64,000 nucleotides of DNA, taken from Russula earlei (lineage: Eukaryota > Basidiomycota > Agaricomycetes > Russulales > Russulaceae). Of the stretch, positions 24,348-35,871 are shown in pieces. A model generated the notes under the pieces. It was not told the DNA's origin. It searched no databases and was given only the letters and a program-made list of their open reading frames with translations. Position 1 is the stretch's first letter; each line of letters starts with the position of its first letter. The position numbers and the translations under genes are program-made. The DNA lies in the NCBI GenBank assembly GCA_025769875.1, contig JAGFNK010000028.1, positions 62,001 to 126,000 on the forward strand, in the 5' to 3' direction.

Positions 24348-27300
24348 ATGACTACATCAGAGGATGAATTTGGTTTTGATGACCTTGTGCTCGATGACCA
24401 GACACTTGCTATCCTCGACGCGACCGAACGGAGCCTTGCCACCCCTCATTCCATCAACCTCCCATTCAACATCCTCTCTAGAGCGGCAACATACCAAGCG
24501 ACTCAAGACTGATGGAGGGTGGGTCCCACTTTATGGGAAGCAGCCTGCAGAAAAGTCCTTTCCTTCCAAGAGTCTAATCAAATCGAGGTTTTCGTTGGAA
24601 GACACGGATCTCCCCGAAATAACTATCAACAACGGGTTTTACAGTGGTCCAGGACGACTTTTCGTGGGAAGCCAACAGTCAGACCGCCTAGCGAGTCCAA
24701 ACGCACTGCAAGACGATCATGCATCTGCCATCGATGTCACAAGACCTCCCCTTCCACAACCCAGTCTCATTTCGTCCCCACGGCCTGGGGCGATTGGACT
24801 GCTGCCAGAACGGATTTCCCAGACACGGGCACTGCGCCAGCGCACACCGATAGACCACACTGTTTTTCCAACAGGGGATTGGCCCGGTTTTGGAGATGAG
24901 CTTGAGTCCCTGAGATCTCAAGTGGAAGAGGCGCGTTCCAAATCACACAACCATTCACCCTCCTTTAATTGCTCTCACATAGTTGAAAAGACAGAGCGCA
25001 GAACAGCAACGGTTACTTGACCAGGCCATGTCCGAAAAAAGATCCAAGATAGGCGAAGTCGAGATTTTGCGTGCGACTTTGCACAAGGTACCGACCCTTA
25101 CTTGCAGTTCGCGCGCGGGGCTGATGCTGTTTGTAGAACAACACTACCCATAAAGAAGAGACGGACAAACTACGAGAAGCAAAGGAAATTTTGGAAGCTG
25201 CTCAAGTCGCAGCACAGAAACTGCAAGAAGCAGAGCTCGAGCGTCTACATACCCAACTAAAATTTAAGCAGCATGAAATAGAAGCGTCTCGGAGGGCTGT
25301 CTTCCAACCGCTAGTGCCTTCTCAGCTAGCTGGGTCGTCACAGATACAACGTTCAGTTATTCCGAAATTTCCTGGCTATCCCGTAACTACACCCCAGAGT
25401 CCATCTCAGCAGCTAGCGGTGCCGCCTTCGCGTGTTCCAAAGGCGCGTCCACTGCCAGCAGGGTTCGTTAACACGTTTATTGGGCCACACCGGAGAAAGA
25501 AAGAGGGAAAGGTTCACGCCTCGACTTCCGAGCAAAGCCGAGAGACAGGCCGAGAGACATGCGAGCAGGGCCTGGATCCACTATTACCGTCGCCCAGTAG
25601 TCCGATGAGGGCATCCATTTATACACAACCTGACGAGGACATGGAGATTGATAATGATCAAGTTGGTGGTCAGGCTACACATGGTAACAATCCAGAGGTA
25701 GATTTCGACATGCATCTAGCGGGAGAAGCAACGATGTCGCAGCCTATCGCTAGTTTTTCAAAGTCTGCGAAACCTTTCGATTGGGTGAGTTGGGTGAGTC
25801 TCTAATTGGTTTATGCGATGTGCATATGCTTCACGTTCCGGTAATAGATGAGACAGCTATTGCTCGCTCACGCAACATCGCCGCAAGCCCCAAGTACCAT
25901 TCAACTTCTGCTCGCTCAGCCCCCCCTTGCTGCAGACCATGACGGTGCCTTCCACTCAGCCTGCGCATCCTTGATTGGGGTCGCTGTAGGCTCGGCCGCG
26001 TATCAAGCCGCTACGCGCATTGTTGCCAGTTCATTAGCACAAATAGTAAGCATGCTGCTGCCCGAGGCTCGGGTCAGTTGAAACCCATTTTATGTTTCAA
26101 TACCAACACCTAACGCAATTCTAGTTGAAGCCTCTGAGTTGTACACTTAATCTATTGGCTCACCTCGTGATCTGCTTGCCCTCCTTTGTGATACATCTTT
26201 TGAAGCCCGCTGATAGTCCCCCGTTTCTCCAAACCATTTGTGACATGATTGTCAATATTTTACGACCCTCGAACACAAGCCGCAATGCACCAGAGTTTCT
26301 GGACCTTGGAAGAGAGGTCTTCTTCGTGCTCGATGCAGTGATTTATGCCCTTCCGATGGACCATCACCCGCAGTTGAGTCAAGCCTTTCGTCCCTGTTCC
26401 ATCTGATCTCACAGACTTGTAGACTCGCTGTTGTCCCACAGACCGCGGATGTGCTTCAAACGTTGCTCAGTAAGGATCAGCCATCGTCCCTCTTAGAATA
26501 CTCAACGCGCGCCCTTTCGTACCTTTCAACTCGTGTGTTAACCTGGACAGTTCAGTTCATAGTCCATACAGTACGCTCACACCTTCTTAGGAGCTGGGAT
26601 TTACCGTTCTCTGCTGTCATTCCCCCTGGATACGCCGGAAAACGCTAGAGATATCGCCAAACTACCTCAAGTAGATGGGATGTGCGCATTGCTGATGGAT
26701 TCGAGTAGAGCAGGCGCAACCGTGCGTCCCAAAGGATTTTTCCCGTTCATCCGTAGTCACTCGCTTTGTAGGGTCACGGCATTCGCGCATCCGTACTTAT
26801 CGCTCTCACCTCACTTGCGATAGCGCATGAGGACGCCCTGATGATCCTTTCCGGGTCTCCTTTCTTCATCCCTTCTCTTGTTAAGCTGCTTGCGGACCTT
26901 ACCACAGCATTGTGGGAAGAAGACCCGGAACTCATCGCATCAGCAACGTTACTATCTGAGCCCGTATCCCCCTCTTTGTGTTTCCAGACTTTTGACGATC
27001 ATTGCAGGACGGTAGCCGGAATCACGAAAAGCATGCTGCTGCTGCACTACGTTATCTTTCGCACGCCAACAGGTCCCGCTGGTCTACGCGCGCGCTTACA
27101 GGCCGCGCCACCCCGGCACTTCAACGGTATAGGGCACCAGTTCGTCGTGGCTCTCGGACGGCTGAGTTTCGCCGAACTGCCAGACGAGGTGTCGGCCTCT
27201 GACCGCATGCTGCTGGAACAACTCGCAGACACAGCACGAGACGTGATGGATCTGGTCGTGGCCGGACCCGAGAGCGAAAGCGTATGGTCACTGTTCCAGG

Positions 27301-27449
27301 AAGAAGAGCGCGGGGATGAGGAGCGCGGCGTGGATGAGCAGGGAGAAGACGGGAGCCCTGGCTCTGAGGAGGAAATTATGATGCAGGACGATGTAGGCGC
27401 GCTACAACACAATCCGCCGCCTCCAGACTTGCTCGATCCGTTGTCATAA
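24348..27449 (+). CDS. ATRIP/Rad26-like DNA-damage checkpoint protein (probable)
   Basis: Probable partner of the ATR/Mec1 kinase (ATRIP, Rad26, Lcd1). The start at 24348 gives the acidic N-terminus MTTSEDEFGFDDLVLDD, typical of the RPA-binding end. After the KRLKTDGGWVP segment, introns near 24921-24984 and 25089-25137 join a coiled coil (QRLLDQAMSEKRSKIGEVEIL, then KLREAKEILEAAQ...HTQLKFKQHEIEASRR). A helical C-terminal half (from about 25848) runs over several exons to the last one (26841-27449), ending in an acidic tail and PPPPDLLDPLS. Near 24455-24485 the frame changes without any GT between the two parts, so a 1-nt indel or sequence error is suspected there. The assignment rests on architecture (acidic start, basic patch, coiled coil, helical repeats), not on a catalytic motif. 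Confidence 0.6.
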
Positions 27450-28540
27450 GTCAATAATGGCGCTGCGACATGCATTATCGGTATGATGCCAAACAGTGCT
27501 TTTCTTATTTTGTGGACTCAGCCTGCGGTGAACATCTCGAGGCTTTCGGAGAAAGCAATATAGCGCGATGTCGGTGCCAAAGACGAAGTGACCAGTGACG
27601 GGTGATGTCTCAGCGCAGTCTCTTGCAAAGCAAAAGGGGATATGAAGCGCGTCGAACACAGGGGCTGAGGCGGTTGGTAAGGCCGGGACAGTGAGCAATA
27701 CAGAGGCAAGGACCAACACAGCTGAGATGGTGGGGGCAATGGACAAGGTGGAGATGATGGCAGGTGAGGCTGAGGCCAAGAGAAAGGTGGTTGTGGTGGG
27801 GGCTGGAGCAGTAGTGACAGCTGGTGGGACTGGATTGCATCAGGGCAACTGCCTCAGTGGGCAAAACAGGTGATGATGATGGAGAGAGGGCAGGTGCAAC
27901 AGGTGGCAGTTTCGGGCCGCCGGGGCGCGTGCGGAGGAGTGCGACAGCGCAACATGGCGCATCCCGATCATTTGGATCCCTCAATGGGGAGAATAAATTC
28001 CTTTTACTCCTTTTCTGTCTTGTTTTATTCAGATTGAAATTGAAAAAGTCTGAAAATCAAGAACATCATTTTCATTCCATATCAGTCTCCACTTCCCTGT
28101 CCCTGATAAAAATGCATACTGTATCAGGGCAGGTAGTTGGCCACCTAAACCCATGTGATGCTTTATGTGAGCTGAGAACATATTTTGAATGTTTTGATGG
28201 ATCAGAAGAGTGGACAAATATCTTAGGATGATGCCATAAGACAGCCATAATTTTAGAGCACATTGTTGTCATGCTATGAATATTTTTGTGATGCGACTGC
28301 CAAACAGAGAAAATCGACGATCTTGGCCTGGCTACCTGTGGGAATCCTTGCCATTGACTCCGACCCCCACTTCAAAATGCTATTTTTTTTCTTTCTGAAT
28401 GTTCTAGCACATCAATTTGCTTCAAACTTTGGGAGCATATCAATATAAGTAGTCTTACAGTAATTCAAGTATTTGTGATATCTGATGGTTTTCCATGTTC
28501 TGGCTCAGACTCCACCCGGATGATTACAAGTTGATTTCCT
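27450..28540. other. Intergenic region with low-complexity and A/T-rich parts
   Basis: At about 27600-27960 the - strand has the same kind of Ala/Ser/Pro-encoding low-complexity sequence as the interior of the long-TIR element at 44.8-46.4 kb. At about 28000-28500 the sequence is A/T-rich with no gene recognised. It is probably old transposon debris. Confidence 0.4.
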
Positions 28541-28805
28541 AACATCTTGACCCCTGGCAAATGGATGAGCAAAAATGACAAATATATCATGATTTCCAAG
28601 TGGTATTCAACACCGTGGCCAACATCTTTTCTCAAGACCCTCACAACATCTGCTGGGAATGTCCACTGTGCTCTTTTGATGAAGATGATTACATCTACCC
28701 TACACCCACACCAGCTCTCACCTTCTCTGCCCTGCCAGCTCCCATGCCCTCAGTGTCACCCACCGTGGCCACTGTCCCAGCTACCACCTTGGCCTTGGCC
28801 ACTGC
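28541..28805 (+). repeat. Low-complexity block, left side of Gypsy-A copy 1 insertion
   Basis: C-rich CCACC/CCTCAG-type repeats resembling the interior of the long-TIR element. The last five bases, ACTGC (28801-28805), are the left target-site duplication of Gypsy-A copy 1; the block continues at 36364 on the other side of that element. Confidence 0.6.
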
Positions 28806-29297
28806 TGTCACCGACTGGGGGCGGTGTTGCTGACAAATTGTTTCACATGCGAGACGTGCGCACTGAGTCAAGCGAGATGATGAGTTCTCACAAGATTCGG
28901 GGATCTCAGTGACAACACAGTGAAGGCTAGTGTGTACCGCGGAGAGGAAGTACAAAGGATATGTCTTCGCGTTCGAAGACCTGAAGAGTGGGAAAGATTT
29001 CTGAGTCAGTTGCTTGATTCCCTGCAAGCCTACAGTCCTGAAGCTAGAATCCAGTGATATTCACAAGAGAACAAGCTTAGGGCTTGTTCTCTTTGTCAGG
29101 CAGTCTTATATAGACATTGTATCCTATATCAAATAGCAGACACAAGGTAATGGTGAGGCAATCAAAACTAGAACATGCTGGAAAGTGGTGGTACATGCGA
29201 GGCTAGGTGAGTCATGAAAACGCGTGGGAAATGTGAGGTCTGTCCGGGTAGGCTTGTCCGGTTGCCAGTCTGATCCGAAGAACCAGTACTTGTGACA
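28806..29297 (-). repeat. Gypsy-A copy 1, 3' LTR
   Basis: 492-bp long terminal repeat matching 35872-36363 almost base for base. Termini TGTCAC...GTGACA. It contains a TATATAGA motif near 29107 (plus-strand reading). Confidence 0.93.
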
Positions 29298-29315
29298 TCA
29301 CCCCCTTGTTAATGT

Positions 29316-30763
29316 CTAAGCGATGTAAGGGAGGATAGTGGAGTGACAATGATGGGTGTGGAAGTGGATTTGATCACGAGGGACTCGACACATCCTGTCA
29401 GTTTTGCATCGTTGGTGGGGGTTTCTGCAATGGTCGGCAATATGTCCGTGGCGATTGCAGAGGATGCAAATGGCGATTTTGGGGCATTCGAATGTGTCGT
29501 GTCCTCCGTCATGGCACCAGGCGCACTTGTTCGAGAGTCGAGGGGAGAACTGATACCATGGATCTAAGAGAGCTTGTTTGGCATCCTCGTGTTCTTGTTC
29601 AGAGAGCTGAGGCATTGTTCCGAACAGGATTCGTGGTTCGAGGCGGGCTTTCGTGTTGGCCTTGGCTAGCTTGATTTCTGAGTCTCTTACTTCCCATACC
29701 ATGTCGTGGTATCTCTCTCGAGCAGTGACGAGGGAATTTGCCATCTGTCGTGTTTTCTTTATGGCAAATCGGTAACAACGTACTTCAGCTTCCAGAGATA
29801 GGTCTTGTTCAAACCTGAGTGCCTCGTTAACGGCTTTGGTATGCCTGAGGTTCTCTTTGAATAAGAAGGCGTCTTTTTGAGAGAGGAGGGGGCATGGGTA
29901 AGGGTCCGCTCGTGCTCAGATGGGTATGCGGTGAGCAGGACATCCTGGGCCGTAAGTGGCCAGCAGGGAGGGGAAACCATGTGTGAGGTCAGGGAGAACA
30001 AAACGAGGTGGGAGTGTGTCATCTTTGTTGCCTGGGTCTGGGATTAGCAAATCTAGGCCTAAGTCTCCTTCTTCCCATCCTTCTCCGAGTTCTTCTAGTT
30101 TGGAAGGCTGGGTGTGGTTGACGGGTGGTTCATAGATGGGAGGTGGTGTTCTCTGAGGGTTTACTGGGGCTAGATTTTCGTTGAGTAACACAATGTTTTC
30201 AACTTGTTCGATGATAGTGGTGGTCATGCATGGGGGAATAGGAATGGGGTCAGGTGAAGGAGAGCAGACATGATAAGAGGGACTGCGGTTCCTGATGGGA
30301 GAGTCAGTCCCTCATGTGGGTGATCGGTTGCCAAAGGTGCGTAGGATGGTAGTGAGGGAGTCGTCTTCCCATAATTCGCGAGCTTGCACAATCATGGCGG
30401 CATGTTGTGCGGTGCGTCGAATGAGCAGCCTAGTGTTAATGGTTGCCGCTGTTGAAGGGGACGGTTCTCTGGACAGTGGCAGGTGAATAAGAGCGGGAGA
30501 GTAAGGCGGAGTGGGTACGAGGTGTTGAGATTATCATTGATTTGGTGTGTTACCACTACCCTGGGACGTTGTGATGTAATCACAGCTCAGACGCGTTGAC
30601 GCGTCGGTTACACGGACCGGGCATCACCGGCTCAGCTCATATGCTGAGATCTGCGTTACTCACAATGATAAGTTAATTGATGACAATCGGTAGCTACTAA
30701 TGACTGATCCTTGTATGATCTTGGGGCGGTGGAAGCAGTAGGGGAGTTTTGAGTGGAAGACAT
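29316..30763 (-). pseudogene. Third ORF of Gypsy-A: double CCHC zinc-knuckle protein, broken
   Basis: Lies between pol and the 3' LTR on the coding strand. A start at 30763 (MSSTQNSPTASTAPRSY) is followed by a 147-bp foreign LTR fragment (30570-30716). The reading frame then runs from about 30500 to the stop at 29316, interrupted only by TGA at 30312-30314 and 29916-29918, both at positions that would read Arg if CGA. The protein has a proline-rich acidic middle, a charged helical segment (KKTRQMANSLVTARERYHD) and two zinc knuckles, CAWCHDGGHDTFEC and CILCNRHGHIADHC, then a His/Cys-rich tail. The knuckles are distinct from the gag knuckle. A nucleic-acid-binding accessory protein is inferred; no enzyme motif is seen. 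Confidence 0.65.
30570..30716 (-). repeat. Fragment of LTR family D inside Gypsy-A ORF3
   Basis: Its reverse complement matches the 3' third of the LTR at 55394-55815 (shared GTAGCTACCGATTG and GAGCTGAGCCGGTGATGCCC). It ends TCACA next to ORF3 coding sequence. A truncated later insertion. Confidence 0.75.
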
Positions 30764-30817
30764 ATCGTGTATTGGGGGATGGAACGATGGGGATTGGTCA
30801 TTCTAGGTGGTGGTCTT

Positions 30818-33800
30818 TTATATCTGGGGTCGTCCAGCCGAGGCGGAATAGTATTCTTTCAGAAGTTCTGGGGCATGGAGGTCATGGTGGTTGACCCATG
30901 AGTCATCTGATGTGTGGTATCCTTTCCAGTGTACGAGGTATTGAAGTTTATGTGTTCATCTGAATCTTCTTGTGTCTAGAATCGCTTCAATTTTGTATTC
31001 TTCCTCATTTTCTACGGTTGGTGGAGGTCATGTAAACAGTGTGCCGTATTCTTCCGTCTCCTTATAAGGGAGAAGTAAGTTGACATGGAAGACGTCGTGT
31101 ATTTTCATTGATGGGGGGAGTTGTAATTGATAAGCGACTTTGGAGATTCTTTTTGTGATGGGAAAGGGGCCATATCTTTTGGGCATCAACTTGCGTGTTC
31201 CTTGTGTTTTGAGGTTCTTCACTTCTAGCCATATGAGGGTTCCTTCTTCCATTTCTTTGATGTTGGGTTTTAGGGGTTGTTGTTTATGTTCGAGAAGTTG
31301 TTGGGCGTCTTGTCTTGCTTCTTCAAGTTGTTTTAGGCGGTCAGTGGATGAGGGTACGTTATTGTCTTCTAGACTGATGTTGATTTGGGGTTTGAATCCC
31401 ATGAGGAGTTCATGTGGCAATCTTCGTGATGTTTCATGTTTCCATGAGTTGTGTGCGTATTCCGCCAGGGGAAGCATTTTTGCCCAGGAATGCGGGTGAG
31501 TCGTGGTCCAGGGTCTTAGGTATTGTTCCAGCCATGTGTTCATCCTTTCTGTCTGTCCATCAGTTTGAGGGTGGAATGCGGTGGACATGTTTTGTTTGAT
31601 GCCTAAATTTTTACATATGGCTTTGGAGAAGTTTGATGCGAATCGAGGGTCCCTATCGGAGATAATTCTTTTGGGAATGCCAAACCAGGGTACGAGGTGT
31701 TTCAGGTACTTGTGTGCGACGCCTGTTCCATCGATCGTTTTGTTGCATGGAATAAACTTTGTTGCTTTAGAACATCCCTGGTCGACTATGGTAAGGATAC
31801 TGTCAAATCCTTCTGATTTGGGTAGATCGGTGATAAGGTCCATCGATATGTATTGAAAGGGGCCTTGTTCAACATGTGTGTCAAAAGGAAAGGTCGTGGC
31901 CTTCTTTCTAGGTATGTTGGTCTTGGACTCTTGACATTTGGCGCAACCTTTGACATATTGTTCTATGAATTGTTGCAGTCTAGGTCCTTCATAGTGTTGT
32001 TTGACTAAGTCCCAGGTGTTAGCTATTCCTGGGTGTCCTGCAAAGGGTGTGTCATGAAATTGTCTTAGGATTTCTCGTTGTTTGTCAAATTTGTCTGGTA
32101 GGTAAATTTTTTGTGCGAGGATGTTTGGTGGTAGTAAGGTGGTTTTTTGTTCTTCTACCCCCTTGTTAAGGTCTTTACGACGAGAAAGTGTGTTGGCAAT
32201 TGTGTGCGTGTGTCCAGGGACGTGTTCCATGGTGATATTGAAATCTTGCATGTATTGCATCCATCTGGCTTGTCATCCTGTTAATTTTTGTGGCTCTTTA
32301 AAATAGGTGAGATTTTTGTGGTCTGTCCTTATTCTGACTGGTTTATTGGCTCCTAGAAAAAATGGTCGTCCACTTTTTAATCCAAAAATTACTGCTGCTA
32401 GTTTCTTGTCATGTGCATCGTAGTTTCTTTCTGCATCCAATAGTGTTCTGGAGTAGTACGCGATTGGGTGTAGGCTGTCTTTGTATTCTTGAGATATGAC
32501 AGCTCTGATGGCGAATCCTGATGCATCAGTGTCCAAAATAAATTGTCTTGTCCATTCTGGCGTACAAAGTACTGGGTAGGATATGCAGGTTTTCTTTAAA
32601 GTTTGAAAGGCATGATCTTCCTTTGCTGTCCATTCCCATTGTTTGTTTTTCTTTGTCAAGTCGTTCAGTGGTCTGGCTTTTATGAAAAAGTTAGGTATGA
32701 AGTTTCGATAGAAGTTACAAAATCCTAGGAAACTTCTAACTTCCTTTAGTGTCAATGGGGTTGGCCAGTCTTTAATTCCTTTGACTTTTACAGGGGTCCA
32801 TGGTTATTTTTCCTTCTCCTATGATTACCCTGAGGTATTCCACTTTTCTTCTATGGAATTGATATTTTTCTGGTTTGAGATAGAGATCGTGTTGTTTCAA
32901 TTTGGACAGTATGTGGTTGACTTTAGATGTATGTTCCATTTCATCATTTTCTGTGGCAATGATGATGTTGTCCATGTAGATTTTTAACCATCCTTGTGCA
33001 AGCTCTTCTTGAAAAATGTCGTCCATCATAGTTTGAAAGGTGGCTGGAGAGTTTGTTTATCCAAAGAACATTACCATAGGTTCGAACAGCCTGTCGCTGG
33101 TTTTGAAGGCTGCTTTCCACTCGTCTCCTTCTTTAATTCGAATGTTGTTGTAACCCCATCTAACATCAAATTTGGTGAAGAGTTTCTTTCCTGCTAAGGC
33201 ATGGATAAGCTCTGGGATTAAGGGTAGTGGATATACATTGGGTATTGTCCACTTGTTTAAATTTCTATAGTCTTGTACTGGTCAAAACTTGCCATCCTTC
33301 TTTTTCATAAGAAAGAATCCACTCGCGTATGGTGAGTTAGATCTTCTTATTCATTTAAGTCGTAAATTTTGTTCAAGAAATTTCTTTTGTTCTTCCTTTT
33401 CTTTAGGTGAGAGAGGGTATACTCTGCAGTTGATCGTTGTCAGGGGCGTCTGATTTTAGGTCAATGGCGTGATCCCATTTTCTTGGTCCAGGGAATCTTT
33501 CTGACTCTTGTTCCATGAATACTTGTCCGTATTGGTGGTATTGAAGGGGTACTATCTCCTGCCAAGTTTTAGGTTTGTCTTGCATCTGTGATTCCGCCAG
33601 TTGTTGTGCTATTGTGGTTTTGTGTATTTGGGTTTGTAACCATAGTTTGTTGCCTTCTTCCCAATCTATTAACACTTTGATCCATGCTGGGGTTTCTTGA
33701 TTTCCCGTGAGGGTGACTCTTCCCATGATGGTCCCTTTGGACCAATTTATTCTTGGATTGGTCAATTCTAGGAATGGATATCCTAGGATGATGTTGTCTT

Positions 33801-34131
33801 GTCCTATATCCGCAATTAGAAATTGATGTGTGTGCCTTTGTCCTAGTAGTTTTAATTCCAGTTGGACGGTTTGGGTGACCTTTCCTGAACGGTTAAGCGT
33901 TCCGTCAACGTTTTTGACATTTCTGGCTGGGATTAATTTTTGTGTTTGTAGGCACAGTTCTTTCGTTAATTTAGGAGATATGAAGCATTCTGTAGCTCCA
34001 CTGTCTATCAGGGCCCTTTTTTCAGCTTTGTTTGATCCAGTGTAAATAGTAGTCATCACTGATAATGACTTTCTTTGAGACTTGTACATGGAATCGATAC
34101 CTAAAGCTCGAGCAATCGCCGTTATGCTCAA
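30818..34131 (-). pseudogene. Gypsy-A copy 1 pol (protease-RT-RNaseH-integrase-chromodomain), broken
   Basis: Seen in order: protease RALIDSGATECFIS (about 34010); RT with [22 protein letters not shown] and the catalytic box written YMDN (about 32967-32978) instead of YMDD; RNase H FILDTDASGFAI and IRTDHKNLTYF; integrase with HHCC-zone CAKCQESK, SMDLITDLP, ISDRDPRFAS and FHPQTDGQTERMN; chromodomain EYKIEAIL...LQYLVHWKGYHTSDDSWV near the end. Breaks: TGA at 33282, 32273, 31028 and 30956 (all where CGA/Arg fits), TAA in place of Leu before TNSPATF (near 33058), and one extra C near 32799 that shifts frame before VKGIKDWP. Entry from gag needs a -1 shift. Confidence 0.88.
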
Positions 34132-35795
34132 GCATCCAAAAAATCCTCTTCTTTGTCCTTGTCATCTCCTGTCAGGGCCTTAATAAAGGCCTCCCTTTCT
34201 TCTACAGAGAGCGCTTTTGCTGCTCTTGCGAGTTTGTCAGCTGTGTTTTCTTTGATTATCTCTATGACGGAGGATTCGGGTGTGGTGGTGGTGATATCGA
34301 CTGTGCATGCGTGAGTCATTTCGCGTTTTGGCTTTGTGGGGCAATCGCGAGCCAAGTGTCCTCAAAGGGAACATTGGAAACATCTTCCTTCTTCTCGATG
34401 TTTCTGTTTCTCGGCTTCGGTGTTTGCCTTTCAGGCTGTGCCTGCGCTGGTGTCCATCGCGTTTGGGTCACAGGGTGGGAGGCGTGGGCGTGCGGGTGTG
34501 GCATTGCTTTGATTGTTCCCATGGTTGGCACAAGTTGAGTTGACGAGTCGTCCCCAAGGTCTATTGTTTTGAGTTTGACTAGAATTGCGTCCGCGTGTGC
34601 TAGAATGGTCTGACAAGATTGCGCGTTTACGCATCCATACTCTGTGATGTTTTTGAGCTGCCACGATCCAATCTGCGAATGAGGTAGGATCTTCTAGGTC
34701 GAGGCAAGACTTGACCAGGGATCGTGGGAGTCCCCATGCGAACAGTCGCATGACTGTTGGTTCGTCGATGTTGAGTCCTGTGCGTCTGGCCAGCAGTTGG
34801 AATTCTGAGATATAGTTGTCGAGTAGTCCATCTTTCATTTTCAGTTCTTTAAGCCTATCTTGGGCCTTTTCTCGTTCTGTGTAGTCGGTGAACGCGTGGT
34901 GGAACTGCTGTCGCAGCGCTTCCCATGCTGTGAGTCCTAGTGGGACGTTAGTGGGGTCGCTTTGCACATCTTCGAGCCATTGATCCATGGCTTTGAGCCA
35001 TCCTTCAACCTTGGGTCCTTTCATCAGTGAGAGAAAATAGGCACATTTCTTAATCGGGTCTCTGGTGATTTTACTGTCGTGGTTCATGGACATGAACCTG
35101 TTGAATGCAACTAGAAATGCGTGTGTCCACGCATGATCGCTGTTGAAAAACTCAGGGGGAATTCCCTCAAGTTTTCCGTTGTCGGGTGCACGCATGTCAT
35201 GGTCAGTTCATCCAAAGAATTCATCAGGATCAGGGCTTGGGGGTTGTTCTCCGCGTCCTCTGAGTCCTGTGAATGAGGGGCGGACTGGGGCTCGCGTCGT
35301 TCCGGATGATGCATGTTGGGTTTCGGTGGCGAAAATGTTCATTGTCGTTGTGGGTTCAAGCTCCATTGGAGCGCTAGTAGGTGGAGCGGGCCCAGGCGTC
35401 AGGGCTCGGCTTGGTGCTTTCGAGTTGGGGAGGGGTTCTCCTGAAGCTGTTAATGTGGTGAGATTAGTTCCTCTGAGGGGATTTTGAGCAAGGCGAAAGG
35501 CCGGGCGGGCGACACACGTCGCTTCCCAGCTGTCTCCGCGTCTCGCGATCTCGAACCAGAGGCCAAAGAGGTGGCCGAGAGCCACCTTGGCGATCTTCCA
35601 GGTGACGTAGTAACCTGTCCACGGTACTCTGTCGGTCTGTACTGATAGGAAGTCGACTCCATCGTCGAACATGGTTATGCTGGGAACATTTTTCTCTTGG
35701 TCAGGGAGCAGTTCAAATGGACATTTGAGAGCTGCTAATCCTTCTACAGTTGGTGTGGTGAGTCCCTTGTATCTCCAGTCTTGAGCTGTAGTCAT
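34128..35795 (-). pseudogene. Gypsy-A copy 1 gag, with stops
   Basis: Starts MTTAQDWRYKGLTTPTVEG and aligns along its length with the intact gag at 41903-43594. It includes KCPFELLPDQ, VPWTGYYV, IPNS-type GEPLPNSKAPSRA, the capsid-like IKKCAYFLSLMKGPKVEGW and LTAWEALRQQFHHAFTDY, the single CCHC knuckle CFQCSL-GHLARDC, and the acidic C-terminus. TGA at 35208-35210 and, inside the knuckle, at 34362-34364 interrupt the frame; both fit CGA to TGA change. A local frame change occurs near 34431. A slippery T-run overlaps the gag end. Confidence 0.85.
34137..34143 (-). promoter_or_regulatory. Candidate -1 frameshift site (T TTT TTG) at gag/pol junction
   Basis: On the minus strand the gag frame reads GAT TTT TTG GAT GCT TGA. 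T TTT TTG fits the X XXY YYZ heptamer and lies two codons before the gag stop; the pol frame (LSITAIARALG) is the -1 frame. The equivalent site in copy 2 reads T TTT TCG, a weaker match. Confidence 0.45.
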
Positions 35796-35871
35796 ATTGG
35801 AAGAAAATTGATATATTCTCCAGTGAGTGTGTGGTTCGGGGTCAAGGGTTCGAGAGGTAAGCTTGTTCTAA

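Noticed and set aside
30295..30486. Plus-strand small frames in Gypsy-A copy 1 (for example 30295-30486, 31140-31499, 34065-34538)
   Set aside because: They are antisense to pol, ORF3 or gag and have no independent support.
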